Assembly: GCA_027486405.1 (NCBI GenBank)
Contig: JAIXPD010000078.1
Location: forward strand, 1 to 64,000
DNA length: 64,000 nucleotides
Source of the DNA: Azospirillum sp.
GTDB lineage: Bacteria; Pseudomonadota; Alphaproteobacteria; Azospirillales; Azospirillaceae
Reading direction: 5' to 3'
Position numbers and translations under genes: made by a program. This document shows positions 47,853 to 56,035 of the stretch, one piece after another (position 1 is the first letter of the stretch; each line of letters begins with the position of its first letter). Under the pieces are notes generated by a model. That model saw only the letters and a program-made list of their open reading frames with translations, was not told where the DNA came from and did no database searches.

Positions 47853-49610
47853 ATGATGGACGGATTCCTCTTTGATCTGCCGCCGACCCGATCGCGGCGC
47901 ATGACATTCCGGGAGCCGAGCAATGACGAGATCATCATCGTGGGCTTTGCGGGCGGCGGCGGAACCTGCGAGGGCATCAAGATGGCCCTGGGCCGCAGCC
48001 CGGACGAGGCGTTGAACCACGATGAAGACGCCGTGTCGATGCACGCCGTCAACCATCCGGGGACGCGGCATTGGTGCCAGAACATCTGGCAAGCCGAACC
48101 AGGACTGGTCGCGGCCGGGCGTCCTATCGGGTTCGCCTGGTTCTCGCCGGACTGCACCCACTTCAGCAAGGCCAAGGGCGGCGTCCCGCGCAAGAAGCAC
48201 ATCCGTGATCTGGCCTGGATCGTGGTGGCCTACGCCAAACTGCCCAAACACATCCGCCCGCGCGTCATCATGGTCGAGAACGTCGAGGAATTCTCGACCT
48301 GGGGGCCACTGCGTGACGATGGCCATCCCGACACGGGCCGGATGGGAGAGACGTTCCGCACCTGGATCTCTGAATTACGCCGTCTCGGCTATCAGGTCGA
48401 ATGGCGGACGAGCCGCGCGAGTCAGTACGGCGCGCCGACGATCCGCAAACGTCTGGCGGTCATCGCCCGGTGCGATGGTCGTCCCATCATCTGGCCTGAG
48501 CCGACGCACGGTGCGCCGGACAACCCTGAGGTTCTGGCCGGTCGGCTGCAGCCCTACCGTACGGCGGCGAGCCACGTCATCGACTGGTCCATCCCTTGCC
48601 CCTCCATCTTCCTGACGAAGGAGGAGGCCCAGGCGCTTCGGGTGAAGCGCCCGCTGGAGGCGAACACCCTGCGGCGCATCTTCGCCGGGTTGAAGCGCTA
48701 CATCATCGACCACGCCAACCCGTTTATCATTCCCATCACGCACGGGGGAGAACTGCGGTCGCATCCGGTTGGAGAACCGCTTCGCACGATCACGACGGCG
48801 AAAGGCGGCGAGTTCGCGTTGGTCGCGCCCCACATCATGAAGTACCGCAACAACAGCGTCGGCCACGGGATCGACGAGCCGCTCCATACGGTGACGTGCA
48901 GCCATTCCGACCACCACCCCGGTGGGGCGGCACCGCTTGCTGTGGTTACGCCGTTCCTGGCAACGATGCGGAATTCGGCGAAGCCGTTCAATGAGGCCGA
49001 CCAACCGACGCATACCGTGACCGCCGGTGGTGCAGGTCTGACGTTGGTCGCCCCCTGGATGATCCAGCAGAACACTGGTTTGGTCGGCCACGCCATCGAT
49101 AGCCCAACGTCCACCATCCTCAACACCGGATCGCACCAGATGTTGGCCACTGCGCACATGATGAAACTGTACGGCACCTGCCGGGATGGACAGCACCCCG
49201 ACCAGCCGATGCCGACTGTGACGGCGGGTGGCGGGCACGTCGCCGAGGTCCGTGCCTTTCTGACGAAATACTACGGCGAGGGCGGTCAGGATCAGGACTG
49301 TCGGGAGCCGCTGCATACCGTTCCGACGAAGGCTCGGTTCGGCCTGGTCATCGTCCACGGCGTGCCCTGGCAGATCGTGGACATTGGCATGCGGATGCTG
49401 GCCCCGCGAGAGCTGTTCCGCGCTCAAGGATTCGCCGACAGCTACATCATCGACCACGGACACGACGGCCGGAAGTTCAGCAAAGCCACGCAGATCAGGA
49501 TGTGCGGGAACAGCGTCTCGCCGCCCTGGGCCGCTGCGCACATCGCCGCCAACGCTCCGGAGATGGCCCGCGCCGTCACGGCGTTTGTTCCAACCCAAGC
49601 GGCGGAGTGA
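47853..49610 (+). CDS. C5 cytosine DNA methyltransferase with internal repeats
   Basis: A 585-residue enzyme. Motif I is VGFAGGGGTCEG, the catalytic loop SPDCTHFSKAKGG carries the nucleophilic Cys, motif VI is VMVENVEEF-like (MVENVEEF), motif VIII QYGAPTIRKR and motif X MCGNSVSPPWA. Between VIII and X is a roughly 220-residue region with about six repeats of a (H/D)xxxxPxxTxT(A) pattern, likely the target recognition part. It methylates cytosine, probably to resist host restriction; no nuclease partner is near. The start is ATG 47853 or 47856. Confidence 0.88.
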   Translation: MMDGFLFDLPPTRSRRMTFREPSNDEIIIVGFAGGGGTCEGIKMALGRSPDEALNHDEDAVSMHAVNHPGTRHWCQNIWQAEPGLVAAGRPIGFAWFSPDCTHFSKAKGGVPRKKHIRDLAWIVVAYAKLPKHIRPRVIMVENVEEFSTWGPLRDDGHPDTGRMGETFRTWISELRRLGYQVEWRTSRASQYGAPTIRKRLAVIARCDGRPIIWPEPTHGAPDNPEVLAGRLQPYRTAASHVIDWSIPCPSIFLTKEEAQALRVKRPLEANTLRRIFAGLKRYIIDHANPFIIPITHGGELRSHPVGEPLRTITTAKGGEFALVAPHIMKYRNNSVGHGIDEPLHTVTCSHSDHHPGGAAPLAVVTPFLATMRNSAKPFNEADQPTHTVTAGGAGLTLVAPWMIQQNTGLVGHAIDSPTSTILNTGSHQMLATAHMMKLYGTCRDGQHPDQPMPTVTAGGGHVAEVRAFLTKYYGEGGQDQDCREPLHTVPTKARFGLVIVHGVPWQIVDIGMRMLAPRELFRAQGFADSYIIDHGHDGRKFSKATQIRMCGNSVSPPWAAAHIAANAPEMARAVTAFVPTQAAE

Positions 49611-49613
49611 TCC

Positions 49614-49688
49614 ATGGTCGCCTACAGTTTCGACAAGAGGCCCCATCCCCACCGACCCCGCATGGTCTCACGCTCGGCCTTGCGGTGA
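49614..49688 (+). CDS. Possible 24-residue peptide
   Basis: ATG 49614 lies three bases after the methyltransferase stop. The peptide is MVAYSFDKRPHPHRPRMVSR and ends SALR. It is basic and Pro/His-rich. It ends eight bases before the excisionase-like gene. It may be a leader or a chance frame. Confidence 0.3.
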   Translation: MVAYSFDKRPHPHRPRMVSRSALR

Positions 49689-49696
49689 GGTGGGGG

Positions 49697-50137
49697 ATGA
49701 TCGGGCGCGATCTAACACTAAAACAGGTTGCAGAGCTTTTACTCAAAAGCCCTCGCTGGCTGCAATCTCAACTCGCCGAAGATGCGCGATCAGCCTCGCC
49801 GCAGCTTCAGTATCACCACTATGTCGGAAGGACTCCGCTGTGGACCGAGGAAGAGGCCAAGGCCCTCAGAAGCACAATCGTGGCAAGGGACACCGCCAAA
49901 AGGCGGCCCCAGGTCTCCGCGTCGTCGAGCGTGATGGGCACTGGCACATTGTCGGCACCTTGCGCGTCGCAGGACGCTCTCGCCGCATTCGAAAGAGTAC
50001 TGAGCTTCCAGCCAACGAGCGCAACCGCGATTTCGCCGAAGCGCTCAAGGTCCAGATCGAGCAAGACGCCCGTAACGAAGCCGTCCACGGCATCAAACCG
50101 TCCGTCCCCTTCGCCGTCGCGGTCGATTCCTTCCTGA
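49697..50137 (+). CDS. Excisionase-like MerR-type HTH protein
   Basis: A 146-residue frame starting at ATG 49697. The N-terminal 60 residues (RDLTLKQVAELLLKSPRWLQ and HHYVGRTPLWTEEEAKALRS) follow the HTH_17/Xis pattern in which a winged helix ends with LWTEEEAKxL. The rest (SSSVMGTGTLSAPCAS...) is Ser/Pro/Arg-rich and overlaps the start of the integrase in another frame by about 300 bases. Similar C-terminal overlap is known among alphaproteobacterial phage genes placed before integrases. Its role would be excision or integration control. Confidence 0.62.
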   Translation: MIGRDLTLKQVAELLLKSPRWLQSQLAEDARSASPQLQYHHYVGRTPLWTEEEAKALRSTIVARDTAKRRPQVSASSSVMGTGTLSAPCASQDALAAFERVLSFQPTSATAISPKRSRSRSSKTPVTKPSTASNRPSPSPSRSIPS

Positions 50138-51141
50138 GTCAGAAGCGATCTCGACCGCTCAACCCGGTCGATGTCGCGCGGCTCAAAGAAGTGACGCTGG
50201 AGTTTGGCATTCGGATGCTGAGCGGTATCACCGACCAGGACTGGGCCAATTTCATCGACCGGCGTCACGCCAACAACTCGCCGCAGACGCGTGAACGGTA
50301 CCTGAACATCGTGATCGGATTCCTGTCGTGGTGTCGGAAACGCCCCAGGCAATGGATATCCGACCTTCCACATTTCGAGCGTGACAAGGCCGCGCGCCGC
50401 CGTCGCGCCGTTTCCCGGCGACGGGTGGTTGAGCTGACCCCCGACCTCGTGGCCCTGATGATCGAGTGCGCCAGCCCGCATATGGCTGCACAGCTTGCTG
50501 TCGAGTGGTCCACCGGTGCGCGGGTGTCCAGCATCCTCTATGGCTGCCGATTTTGTGATCTGCATCTGGCCACCGGTCGGGAGCAGATCACCTTCCACGA
50601 CACGAAGACCGGAGAGCCGGTTACGGCCTCCCTTCACCCGTGGGCCGCGCAGATTCTGCGGGGCTACATCGAGTGGCGCGGCGTGCCCAAGAATCGCGAG
50701 AGCGCGCTGTTCCTGACGCACCGGATGCGCCCTTACAGCGACAATGGCAAGGCCTACGGCAACCAGAACAAGACCGCCTTCAACGGGATGAAGCGCCGTG
50801 CTGTGCAGGCGATTCGGGACGCTGCGGCGAAGGAAGCGATCAAGCTTCGGGCAACCGGTCGCCAGGACGAGGCGTGCGCGTGGATCGATCGGGAGAAGGA
50901 TCGCGCTGATCTGGTCGCTCAGGTGACGCAGCACTGGTTCCGCCATCTGCTGGCGACGCAGATGTTGTCCAAGGGGGCCGACATCCGGTCGGTGATGGAG
51001 CAGGGCGGTTGGCTCGACGCGAGTTCCGTCCTGATCTATGGACACGACGTCCCGGAGCGACGGCGCGAGTTGGTCAACCTGCTCGACACTGGGGCCGCTG
51101 TCTGTCCGACCGACACGCCCATCGTCACGCGGCGCAAATGA
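49840..51141 (+). CDS. int: Tyrosine recombinase integrase
   Basis: A 433-residue site-specific recombinase. It starts at GTG 49840 with GGAAGGA upstream. The N-terminal arm-binding part has RVVERDGHWHIVGTLRVAGR. The core-binding domain is near residues 100-165 (LKEVTLEFGIRMLSGITDQD, ANFIDRRHANNSPQTRERYL). The catalytic domain has the Arg in STGARVSSI, the HxxR box in HWFRHLLATQML and GGWLDASSVLIYGHD holding the Tyr nucleophile. It acts between attP and the tRNA-Arg gene. It is the last gene before attR. Confidence 0.93.
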   Translation: MDRGRGQGPQKHNRGKGHRQKAAPGLRVVERDGHWHIVGTLRVAGRSRRIRKSTELPANERNRDFAEALKVQIEQDARNEAVHGIKPSVPFAVAVDSFLSQKRSRPLNPVDVARLKEVTLEFGIRMLSGITDQDWANFIDRRHANNSPQTRERYLNIVIGFLSWCRKRPRQWISDLPHFERDKAARRRRAVSRRRVVELTPDLVALMIECASPHMAAQLAVEWSTGARVSSILYGCRFCDLHLATGREQITFHDTKTGEPVTASLHPWAAQILRGYIEWRGVPKNRESALFLTHRMRPYSDNGKAYGNQNKTAFNGMKRRAVQAIRDAAAKEAIKLRATGRQDEACAWIDREKDRADLVAQVTQHWFRHLLATQMLSKGADIRSVMEQGGWLDASSVLIYGHDVPERRRELVNLLDTGAAVCPTDTPIVTRRK

Positions 51142-51216
51142 CACGAGATTGACACGCGGTCTGTATCTCTACGCGAAAGCCATTGATATAAAATGATAAT
51201 CTACTGACAACCTCGC

Positions 51217-51263
51217 CCCTCCGAAGGCAGAGGTCATGAGTTCGAATCTCGTCGGGTCCGCCA
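51217..51263 (+). other. attR: 3' remnant of tRNA-Arg(CCG)
   Basis: CCCTCCGAAGGCAGAGGTC (anticodon loop with CCG), followed by the T arm ATGAG-TTCGAAT-CTCGT, CGGGTCC and CCA at 51261-51263, matches the 3' half of tRNA-Arg(CCG). The 5' side of the anticodon stem is not complementary (CGCCC in place of CTGCC), so it is not a whole tRNA. It marks the prophage right end, where the displaced 3' end of the target gene remains after integration. Confidence 0.82.
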
Positions 51264-51757
51264 GCGATTTCAACAGGTTGATGCTTCGATCTCAGTGATG
51301 ATCGGCCACCTGCAGCTGTTTTCATCCCCGCATTGTTCTTTTCCTACCCTCACCCGGGGGCCTTGGTGTCTGGACCCTGCCGAGTCTGGGCGGCTGGGCG
51401 TCTTCAAATCGTTTGGTTTTGATCCCAAAAGCTTCGCGATTGGACTGAAAATCTGGTGGAACGACCTCTGCGTCGCGATGACCAGACGGTTCGTTCCTTG
51501 ACGAGGTTCGGTCCGGTGCCCTCAGCACGGCGGCGGCATCGCAATTTGGGTGACAGGACAGGTTGAAAGGCATGGCCGTGGCACGCGCATCCTTCGGTGG
51601 TATGACCTAACGCCACACGCATAAGTCCTGATTATTACTACTTTGTGTTATATTTAATCGCTAGATTTGAAACCCATGCGGGCCACTGTCGGATCGATCC
51701 GGCCGCCAGAACACGATTCTGGATGGGTCGCTACGCACATATGGGGAAAAATCAAAC
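51264..51757. other. Host intergenic stretch with no convincing gene
   Basis: Between attR and the secreted protein gene. Short frames on both strands (for example leftward 51322-51573) lack ribosome sites and consistent composition. An AT-rich stretch (51630-51660, with TTATATTTAATCG) may contain the promoter of the next gene. No repeat or RNA was recognised. Confidence 0.5.
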
Positions 51758-52165
51758 ATGCATCCGATTCTTAAGGGTGTTTTTGGTCTTGCGGTCGTGT
51801 CTCTTGTGTCGCTGGGAGCCGGGGCGGCGGCGGCGCAGTCCGTGGCGACCATGCCCCTGAAGAACAACACCGCTGTGTCGTTGACCTATCAAACCAGCAG
51901 CTGCATCGGCACCCTGAACCAGTCCTGGCCGTCCACGACCCGGTCGGCCACCAGCACCCTGACGTCGAACGGGTGCAGCGTCACCTATCAAAGGGCCGAC
52001 AATGGCCGTTCCTGTCGTTTCGTTGCCACGCGCATCCGCAGTTCGCTGACCGGTCCCTGGAATCATCCGACGGTCAACACCACCGCCAGCGGCAGCGGCA
52101 TCACCTGCACCTACACCAGCGTCAGCACGACCGGTGACTGGGCCGTGACGCTCAACGTGAACTGA
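51758..52165 (+). CDS. Small secreted protein of unknown function
   Basis: A 135-residue protein with a signal peptide (KGVFGLAVVSLVSLGAGAAAA, cut near AQS). The mature part is rich in Thr and Ser with four cysteines (SSCIGTLN, SNGCSVTYQ, GRSCRFVA, ITCTYTSV) and ends in beta-type stretches (VSTTGDWAVTLNVN). Two disulfides in a beta sandwich are plausible. It is not part of the prophage. No family is recognised. Confidence 0.75.
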   Translation: MHPILKGVFGLAVVSLVSLGAGAAAAQSVATMPLKNNTAVSLTYQTSSCIGTLNQSWPSTTRSATSTLTSNGCSVTYQRADNGRSCRFVATRIRSSLTGPWNHPTVNTTASGSGITCTYTSVSTTGDWAVTLNVN

Positions 52166-52278
52166 TGACACGGTCGGCGCGCCCATCCGCATCACCCGTG
52201 TGGCTGGGCGCGTTGGCATGAAAAGACCGATCAGCGGGGCGTGCGACACGCCCCGCTTGTCCGAGAAAGGGTGATGCG

Positions 52279-53049
52279 ATGATGATCTCCAGCCAGAGCA
52301 CAGCCAGCGCCGCCGTTGCCATCAGAACCGCGAAAACGCCCGTGGACGCGCGGACGGCCGCCGCGACCGGCGGTTCCGGGGCTGGCGACGCCACCGGCGT
52401 TGCGGCATCGGGGAAGAAGAATTTCGCCACCGTCGCCACCGACGCGCGCGCCGCGCTCGACGCTGTCTATCAGCAGCGCGGCAAGGCCATGGACATGCAC
52501 AGCTCGGGCAAGGATTGGCAAGCGGCGTTCCAGGGCATGGACCGGCGCGCGCTGTACGCCGTTGCCAGCAACGCGGGCGGCCAATTCAGCAAGGACGAAC
52601 AGGGGGCGGCCGATTTCCTGATGGGAAAGCAGGTCGAGGAAGCCCAGGGCATCAACGCCGACAACCCCGCCAGCGTCCTTGCCGTCCAGGGCAATTTGGC
52701 GAACGCGATGAAGGCCGGGACCAAGTTCCTCGACACCGTCAGCGATGAGGAAAAGCAATCGGTGTCGTGGGCCATGTCCCGCGCGTCGATGCAGCACAGC
52801 TATGAAGCGTTGGCGGCGCGGGACGGTCAACCGGTCGAAAATCTGGACAGCGACAACCCGTTGGTCAAGGTCATCAAGGCGGCGTTGGGCGCGGCCAAGG
52901 GCGACCCGGCCCGCGAGCGGACGGAAGGCCGTGTGGACAGCGTGGACAGCCTGAAGGCCCAGCCCTGGGCGCAGGGGCTGAGCGCACAGATTGACCAAGC
53001 CCTTCAAGCCTCGTCCAAACAAGGATCGTTGCTCGACCGCAAGGTGTAA
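52279..53049 (+). CDS. Protein of unknown function
   Basis: A 256-residue protein starting at ATG 52279 or 52282 with GAAAGGG upstream. The first 50 residues are low-complexity Ala/Gly/Thr/Ser. The rest is helical and soluble (NFATVATDARAALDAVYQQR, QGMDRRALYAVASNAGGQFS, VKVIKAALGAAKGDPARERT). No signal peptide or membrane span is present. The N-terminal low complexity suggests secretion by a non-Sec route or a surface role, but this is a guess. Confidence 0.7.
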   Translation: MMISSQSTASAAVAIRTAKTPVDARTAAATGGSGAGDATGVAASGKKNFATVATDARAALDAVYQQRGKAMDMHSSGKDWQAAFQGMDRRALYAVASNAGGQFSKDEQGAADFLMGKQVEEAQGINADNPASVLAVQGNLANAMKAGTKFLDTVSDEEKQSVSWAMSRASMQHSYEALAARDGQPVENLDSDNPLVKVIKAALGAAKGDPARERTEGRVDSVDSLKAQPWAQGLSAQIDQALQASSKQGSLLDRKV

Positions 53050-53083
53050 CGGTCCCGGACACACCAATCAGGGGAAAAGCCGA

Positions 53084-54370
53084 TCAGGGCGATGCGATCA
53101 CGACCGCGTCGCCCGCCTGCACGTCGCTGCGGATTTCCACGCCCATCGGCGTTGCCTCGCCAAGGGTGACGGCGACCGCAAGGTCCGCGCCGGTCGCCGG
53201 ATCGCGGCGCAGAACCACCGGCCCCGCAGCGGTCCGCCGCACCGCTGCGGCCGGCAGGACGATGCCGACCGGGTTGTCGTAACACGTGATGGACAGAACC
53301 GCCGACATGCCGATGCGCACGGAGGCGCGCTGCTGCTCCGTCAGTGGCGGCAGCTCCACACGCAGGGCAAAGGACACGCCCGCCGCCCCGCCGTCCGCCA
53401 CCGTGGCCTGATGCGCGACCCAGGTCAGCCGCCCAGGCAACAGGCCGTTCGGAAAGGCGTCGCCGCTCACCTCCACCGGTTGGCCAAGGCGGAGACGGTT
53501 CACGTCCATTTCATCCACCCGCGCCGTCACCGCCACGCTTTCCAGATCGGCGATGGTCAGCAGGATCTGGTTTCCGGACACGCTGCTGCCGGTTTCAACG
53601 GCGGTGGCGATCGCTTGGGCGATGGAGGGCGGCTTCAGCGCCAAACCGGACACCGGTGCCGTCACCGTCGCGCGGCCACGCTGTTCCGTCAGATCCGCAA
53701 GCCGGGCGTTGGCGGAGGCGCGGTCCAACTCCGCCAAACGTCTGGCCTCCGGTCCGCCACGGCGGATCTGGGCGTCCAGGTCCTCGCGCGCGGCGGCCAG
53801 GGCGGCGGCATGAACGTCGACCTGGTGGCGCAGATCCTCATACTCCTGACGGGGGATGATGCCTTGGTCGATCAACGGCTTGGCGTCGCGCAAACGCCGC
53901 TGCGCCTGGGCGGCGTCCCGCTCCGCCCCCTCACGCTGACGGCGGGCGCGGGACACGTCGACACTGCGGGGCCAGTCCGCCAACTCCTCCACCCGCTGCG
54001 CAGCCTTCAACGCGGCGGCCTCGGCGTCGCGCAGCCGCAAATCCATCTCAAAGGATTCCATGACCAGCAGCGCGTCGCCACGCTCCACCCGCTGGCCATG
54101 GACAAAGCGCTTGTCCCGCACCACCCCGCCAAACGGCGCGATGACGTTCACCGTGCGGGCGGGTTCAATGGTCCCGACCAGGGACAGCCGGAGCGTCACC
54201 GGCGATTCCGCCACCACAATTGTGGTTTCGGACAGGGACACCGCCGCCAGCGCCGGAGCGCCACGCTCCACCGATGGCGGAACAAGAGCGGAGGCGGCCC
54301 AGCCGCCAACAGCGGCGACAAGCGCCACACCGATGGCCTGCGCCACGCTGATTGTTGGCGTTCCTGTCAT
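53084..54370 (-). CDS. HlyD/RND-type efflux periplasmic adaptor
   Basis: A 428-residue adaptor. An N-terminal membrane anchor (VAQAIGVALVAAVGGWAASALV) is followed by lipoyl-like halves (VNVIAPFGGVVRDKRFVHGQ and ATVTAPVSGLALKPPSI), a coiled-coil hairpin (VDVSRARRQREGAERDAAQA) and beta-barrel parts (VTARVDEMDVNRLRLGQPVE, RIGMSAVLSI). Such proteins bridge an inner membrane pump to a TolC-type channel. Its pump partner upstream is decayed, so it may no longer function unless another permease serves it. Confidence 0.88.
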   Translation of the reverse strand: MTGTPTISVAQAIGVALVAAVGGWAASALVPPSVERGAPALAAVSLSETTIVVAESPVTLRLSLVGTIEPARTVNVIAPFGGVVRDKRFVHGQRVERGDALLVMESFEMDLRLRDAEAAALKAAQRVEELADWPRSVDVSRARRQREGAERDAAQAQRRLRDAKPLIDQGIIPRQEYEDLRHQVDVHAAALAAAREDLDAQIRRGGPEARRLAELDRASANARLADLTEQRGRATVTAPVSGLALKPPSIAQAIATAVETGSSVSGNQILLTIADLESVAVTARVDEMDVNRLRLGQPVEVSGDAFPNGLLPGRLTWVAHQATVADGGAAGVSFALRVELPPLTEQQRASVRIGMSAVLSITCYDNPVGIVLPAAAVRRTAAGPVVLRRDPATGADLAVAVTLGEATPMGVEIRSDVQAGDAVVIASP

Positions 54371-54473
54371 GCCCGAACGCTACCACTTCCGGATGAAAAA
54401 GCGAAAGGCATGCGCGCTGTCATTCGGTGCGTGGGCACCACCGGCCAGCGCAGGCCATGGTGGTCCACAGCGG

Positions 54474-55131
54474 TCAATCACCCCGCAGCGCCTGGATGGG
54501 ATCAAGGCGGGAGGCCCGCAAGGCCGGAAGAATCCCGAAAAGCAGACCGACCAGGATCGGCACCCCCAACCCCAGCGGCAGCGCCAATGTGGGCAGCGCG
54601 AACGACCAACCGGCGGCCTGCGCGTACACCGCCGCCGCCCCACTGCCCAGCGCCGTTCCCGCCGCCCCTCCCCCACCCGCAGCCGCGCCACGGGCGCAAG
54701 CTCGTCCGTCACCCCGGCAACGCTGGCGGTCGCACGGGCGCGGCCGTGCGTCACCTCCAGACCGGCCACCGCGATGGGGGCCACCGCCGCGATCTCTGGC
54801 CGGTCCAGCAGGGCCACCGCGTCGCCCGGCAGCAAGGGGGCGGGCTGGCCGGGCTGAAGGTTGTCCGTCTGCACCGCAAGGAGATCGGTCCCCATGGCCC
54901 GAAACTGGTCCAGCGCCTGCCGCTTGGCAGCCTCGCCGACGGTGAGCATGGCGATGACCGCCGCCGTGCCGATCCCAACGCCGAGCAGCGCCAGCAAGGA
55001 CCGCTGCCGGACGGCCCGGAGATTGCCGAGCGCGTCGGCCAGCAGCTCGGACCACAGGCCAAGCCCAGCCATTCCGCCCAGGTTGGCGGCCCTGTCCCCG
55101 CCGGTCTTGTGAACGCCCGCAAGGTCAAGCA
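54474..55131 (-). pseudogene. MacB-type ABC transporter permease, internally deleted
   Basis: The start (MLDLAGVHKTGG, then LLADALGNLRAVRQRSLLAL and GVGIGTAAVIAMLTVGEAAK) is the N-terminal region of MacB permeases. After GEGR the frame is lost, and only the C-terminal segment remains in the other frame: WSFALPTLALPLGLGVPILV, GLLFGILPALRASRLDPIQA, LRGD. Most of the periplasmic domain and two membrane spans are missing. There is no ATPase gene nearby. The locus is a remnant of a tripartite export system. Confidence 0.8.
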
Positions 55132-55219
55132 TGGGCACGCTGTCCCGCTTTTCTGCACCACCCGGAGGCCGACTTGCGGAGTCTGCATCGGCTTTTTTCG
55201 GCGGAACCGTCCGTGGTGT

Positions 55220-55966
55220 GATCCCAAGCAGGCCGAAAACAGCTTTGACGCGGCGCGGCTGCGCCTGTTGGGGCTGCTGGCGCTGGACCTGAACACGCGG
55301 ATCATTCCGGCCGACCGGCTGACGGCGGACCCGGTTCGGGTGGCGCTGGACAGCGCGCGGGCGCTCGCCTTCGAAAACCGTCCCGACTATCTGTCGCAAA
55401 TGATCGCCAATGAAGCCGCGAAGATCGGCTTGGACGTCGCCCGGAATCAACGGCTGTGGGATCTGGCGGTCGTCGCCGGGGTCACGGTGCCCGGCAACGG
55501 CCGAACCGGATGGCGCGCCACCGAACGCCTGCCAAGCACCAAGACCGATCTGCGGGCCGGACTCCAGTTGAGCATTCCCATCAACAACCCGGCCATCGAA
55601 CAGCAGGAGGTGCAGGCCGCCATCGGTCTGCGCCAGGGGGAAGTCCAGCTCGATCACCTCCGCGCGCAGGTGGACGCGCAGGTGCGGGACGGCGTGCGCG
55701 ACCAGGAGGCGGCGTGGCGGCGCTACACGCTGAACCGTCGGGCGCGGGAATTGGCGGAACAGGCGCTGACGACGGAAACCGCGAAGCTGCGCGCCGGGCG
55801 CTCCACCAACTTCCAGGTCGTGACGTTCCAAGACCAGCTCCGCACGGTGGAAAGCGCGGAGCTGGGCGCGTTGATCGCCTATCTGGACAGTCTCGTCACC
55901 CTTGACCGTCTGCTTGGCACCACGCTGGACACCTGGCGGATCCCATTGAACGACTCCCCCCCATAA
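55220..55966 (+). pseudogene. TolC-type outer membrane efflux protein, 5'-truncated
   Basis: The frame has the second half of an outer membrane efflux protein: DPVRVALDSARALAFENRPD, LSIPINNPAIEQQEVQAAIG, RRARELAEQALTTETAKLRA and LLGTTLDTWRIPLNDSPP. There is no start codon or signal peptide before it in phase, so the N-terminal half has been lost near 55,200. It faces away from the decayed permease, suggesting an inversion or deletion joined the two. Confidence 0.78.
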
Positions 55967-56035
55967 CGGGCGGTTCAGCCGCTCGGTCGGGCGGCAGGAA
56001 AGGCCCGCCGCCCGCTGCGCTGGGATGGGTGTCCG

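Larger units (their letters stand above)
1..51263. mobile_element. Lambda-like prophage (left end outside window)
   Basis: A continuous set of phage genes: leftward late and replication operons, a central immunity region, accessory genes and a rightward recombination and integration operon. Packaging and head genes follow the lambda order (TerS, TerL, gpW, portal, S49 protease, decoration, capsid), and the tail shows the G/GT frameshift arrangement, so a cos-type siphovirus is inferred. The right boundary is a tRNA-Arg 3' remnant beside the integrase. The left boundary and attL are not in the window. All structural genes look full length, so the prophage may be intact, but one small early gene is frameshifted. 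Confidence 0.95.

Noticed and set aside
49384..49839. Integrase extended 152 codons upstream
   Set aside because: The extension lies in the methyltransferase 3' end and the excisionase-like gene. GTG 49840 with GGAAGGA before it is a better start.
51217..51263. Complete tRNA gene
   Set aside because: The 5' half and the 5' side of the anticodon stem are missing, so this is an attachment remnant.
52991..55200. Rightward frame extending the TolC-type gene far upstream
   Set aside because: Only the part from about 55220 resembles an efflux protein. The upstream part is antisense to the adaptor and permease genes.
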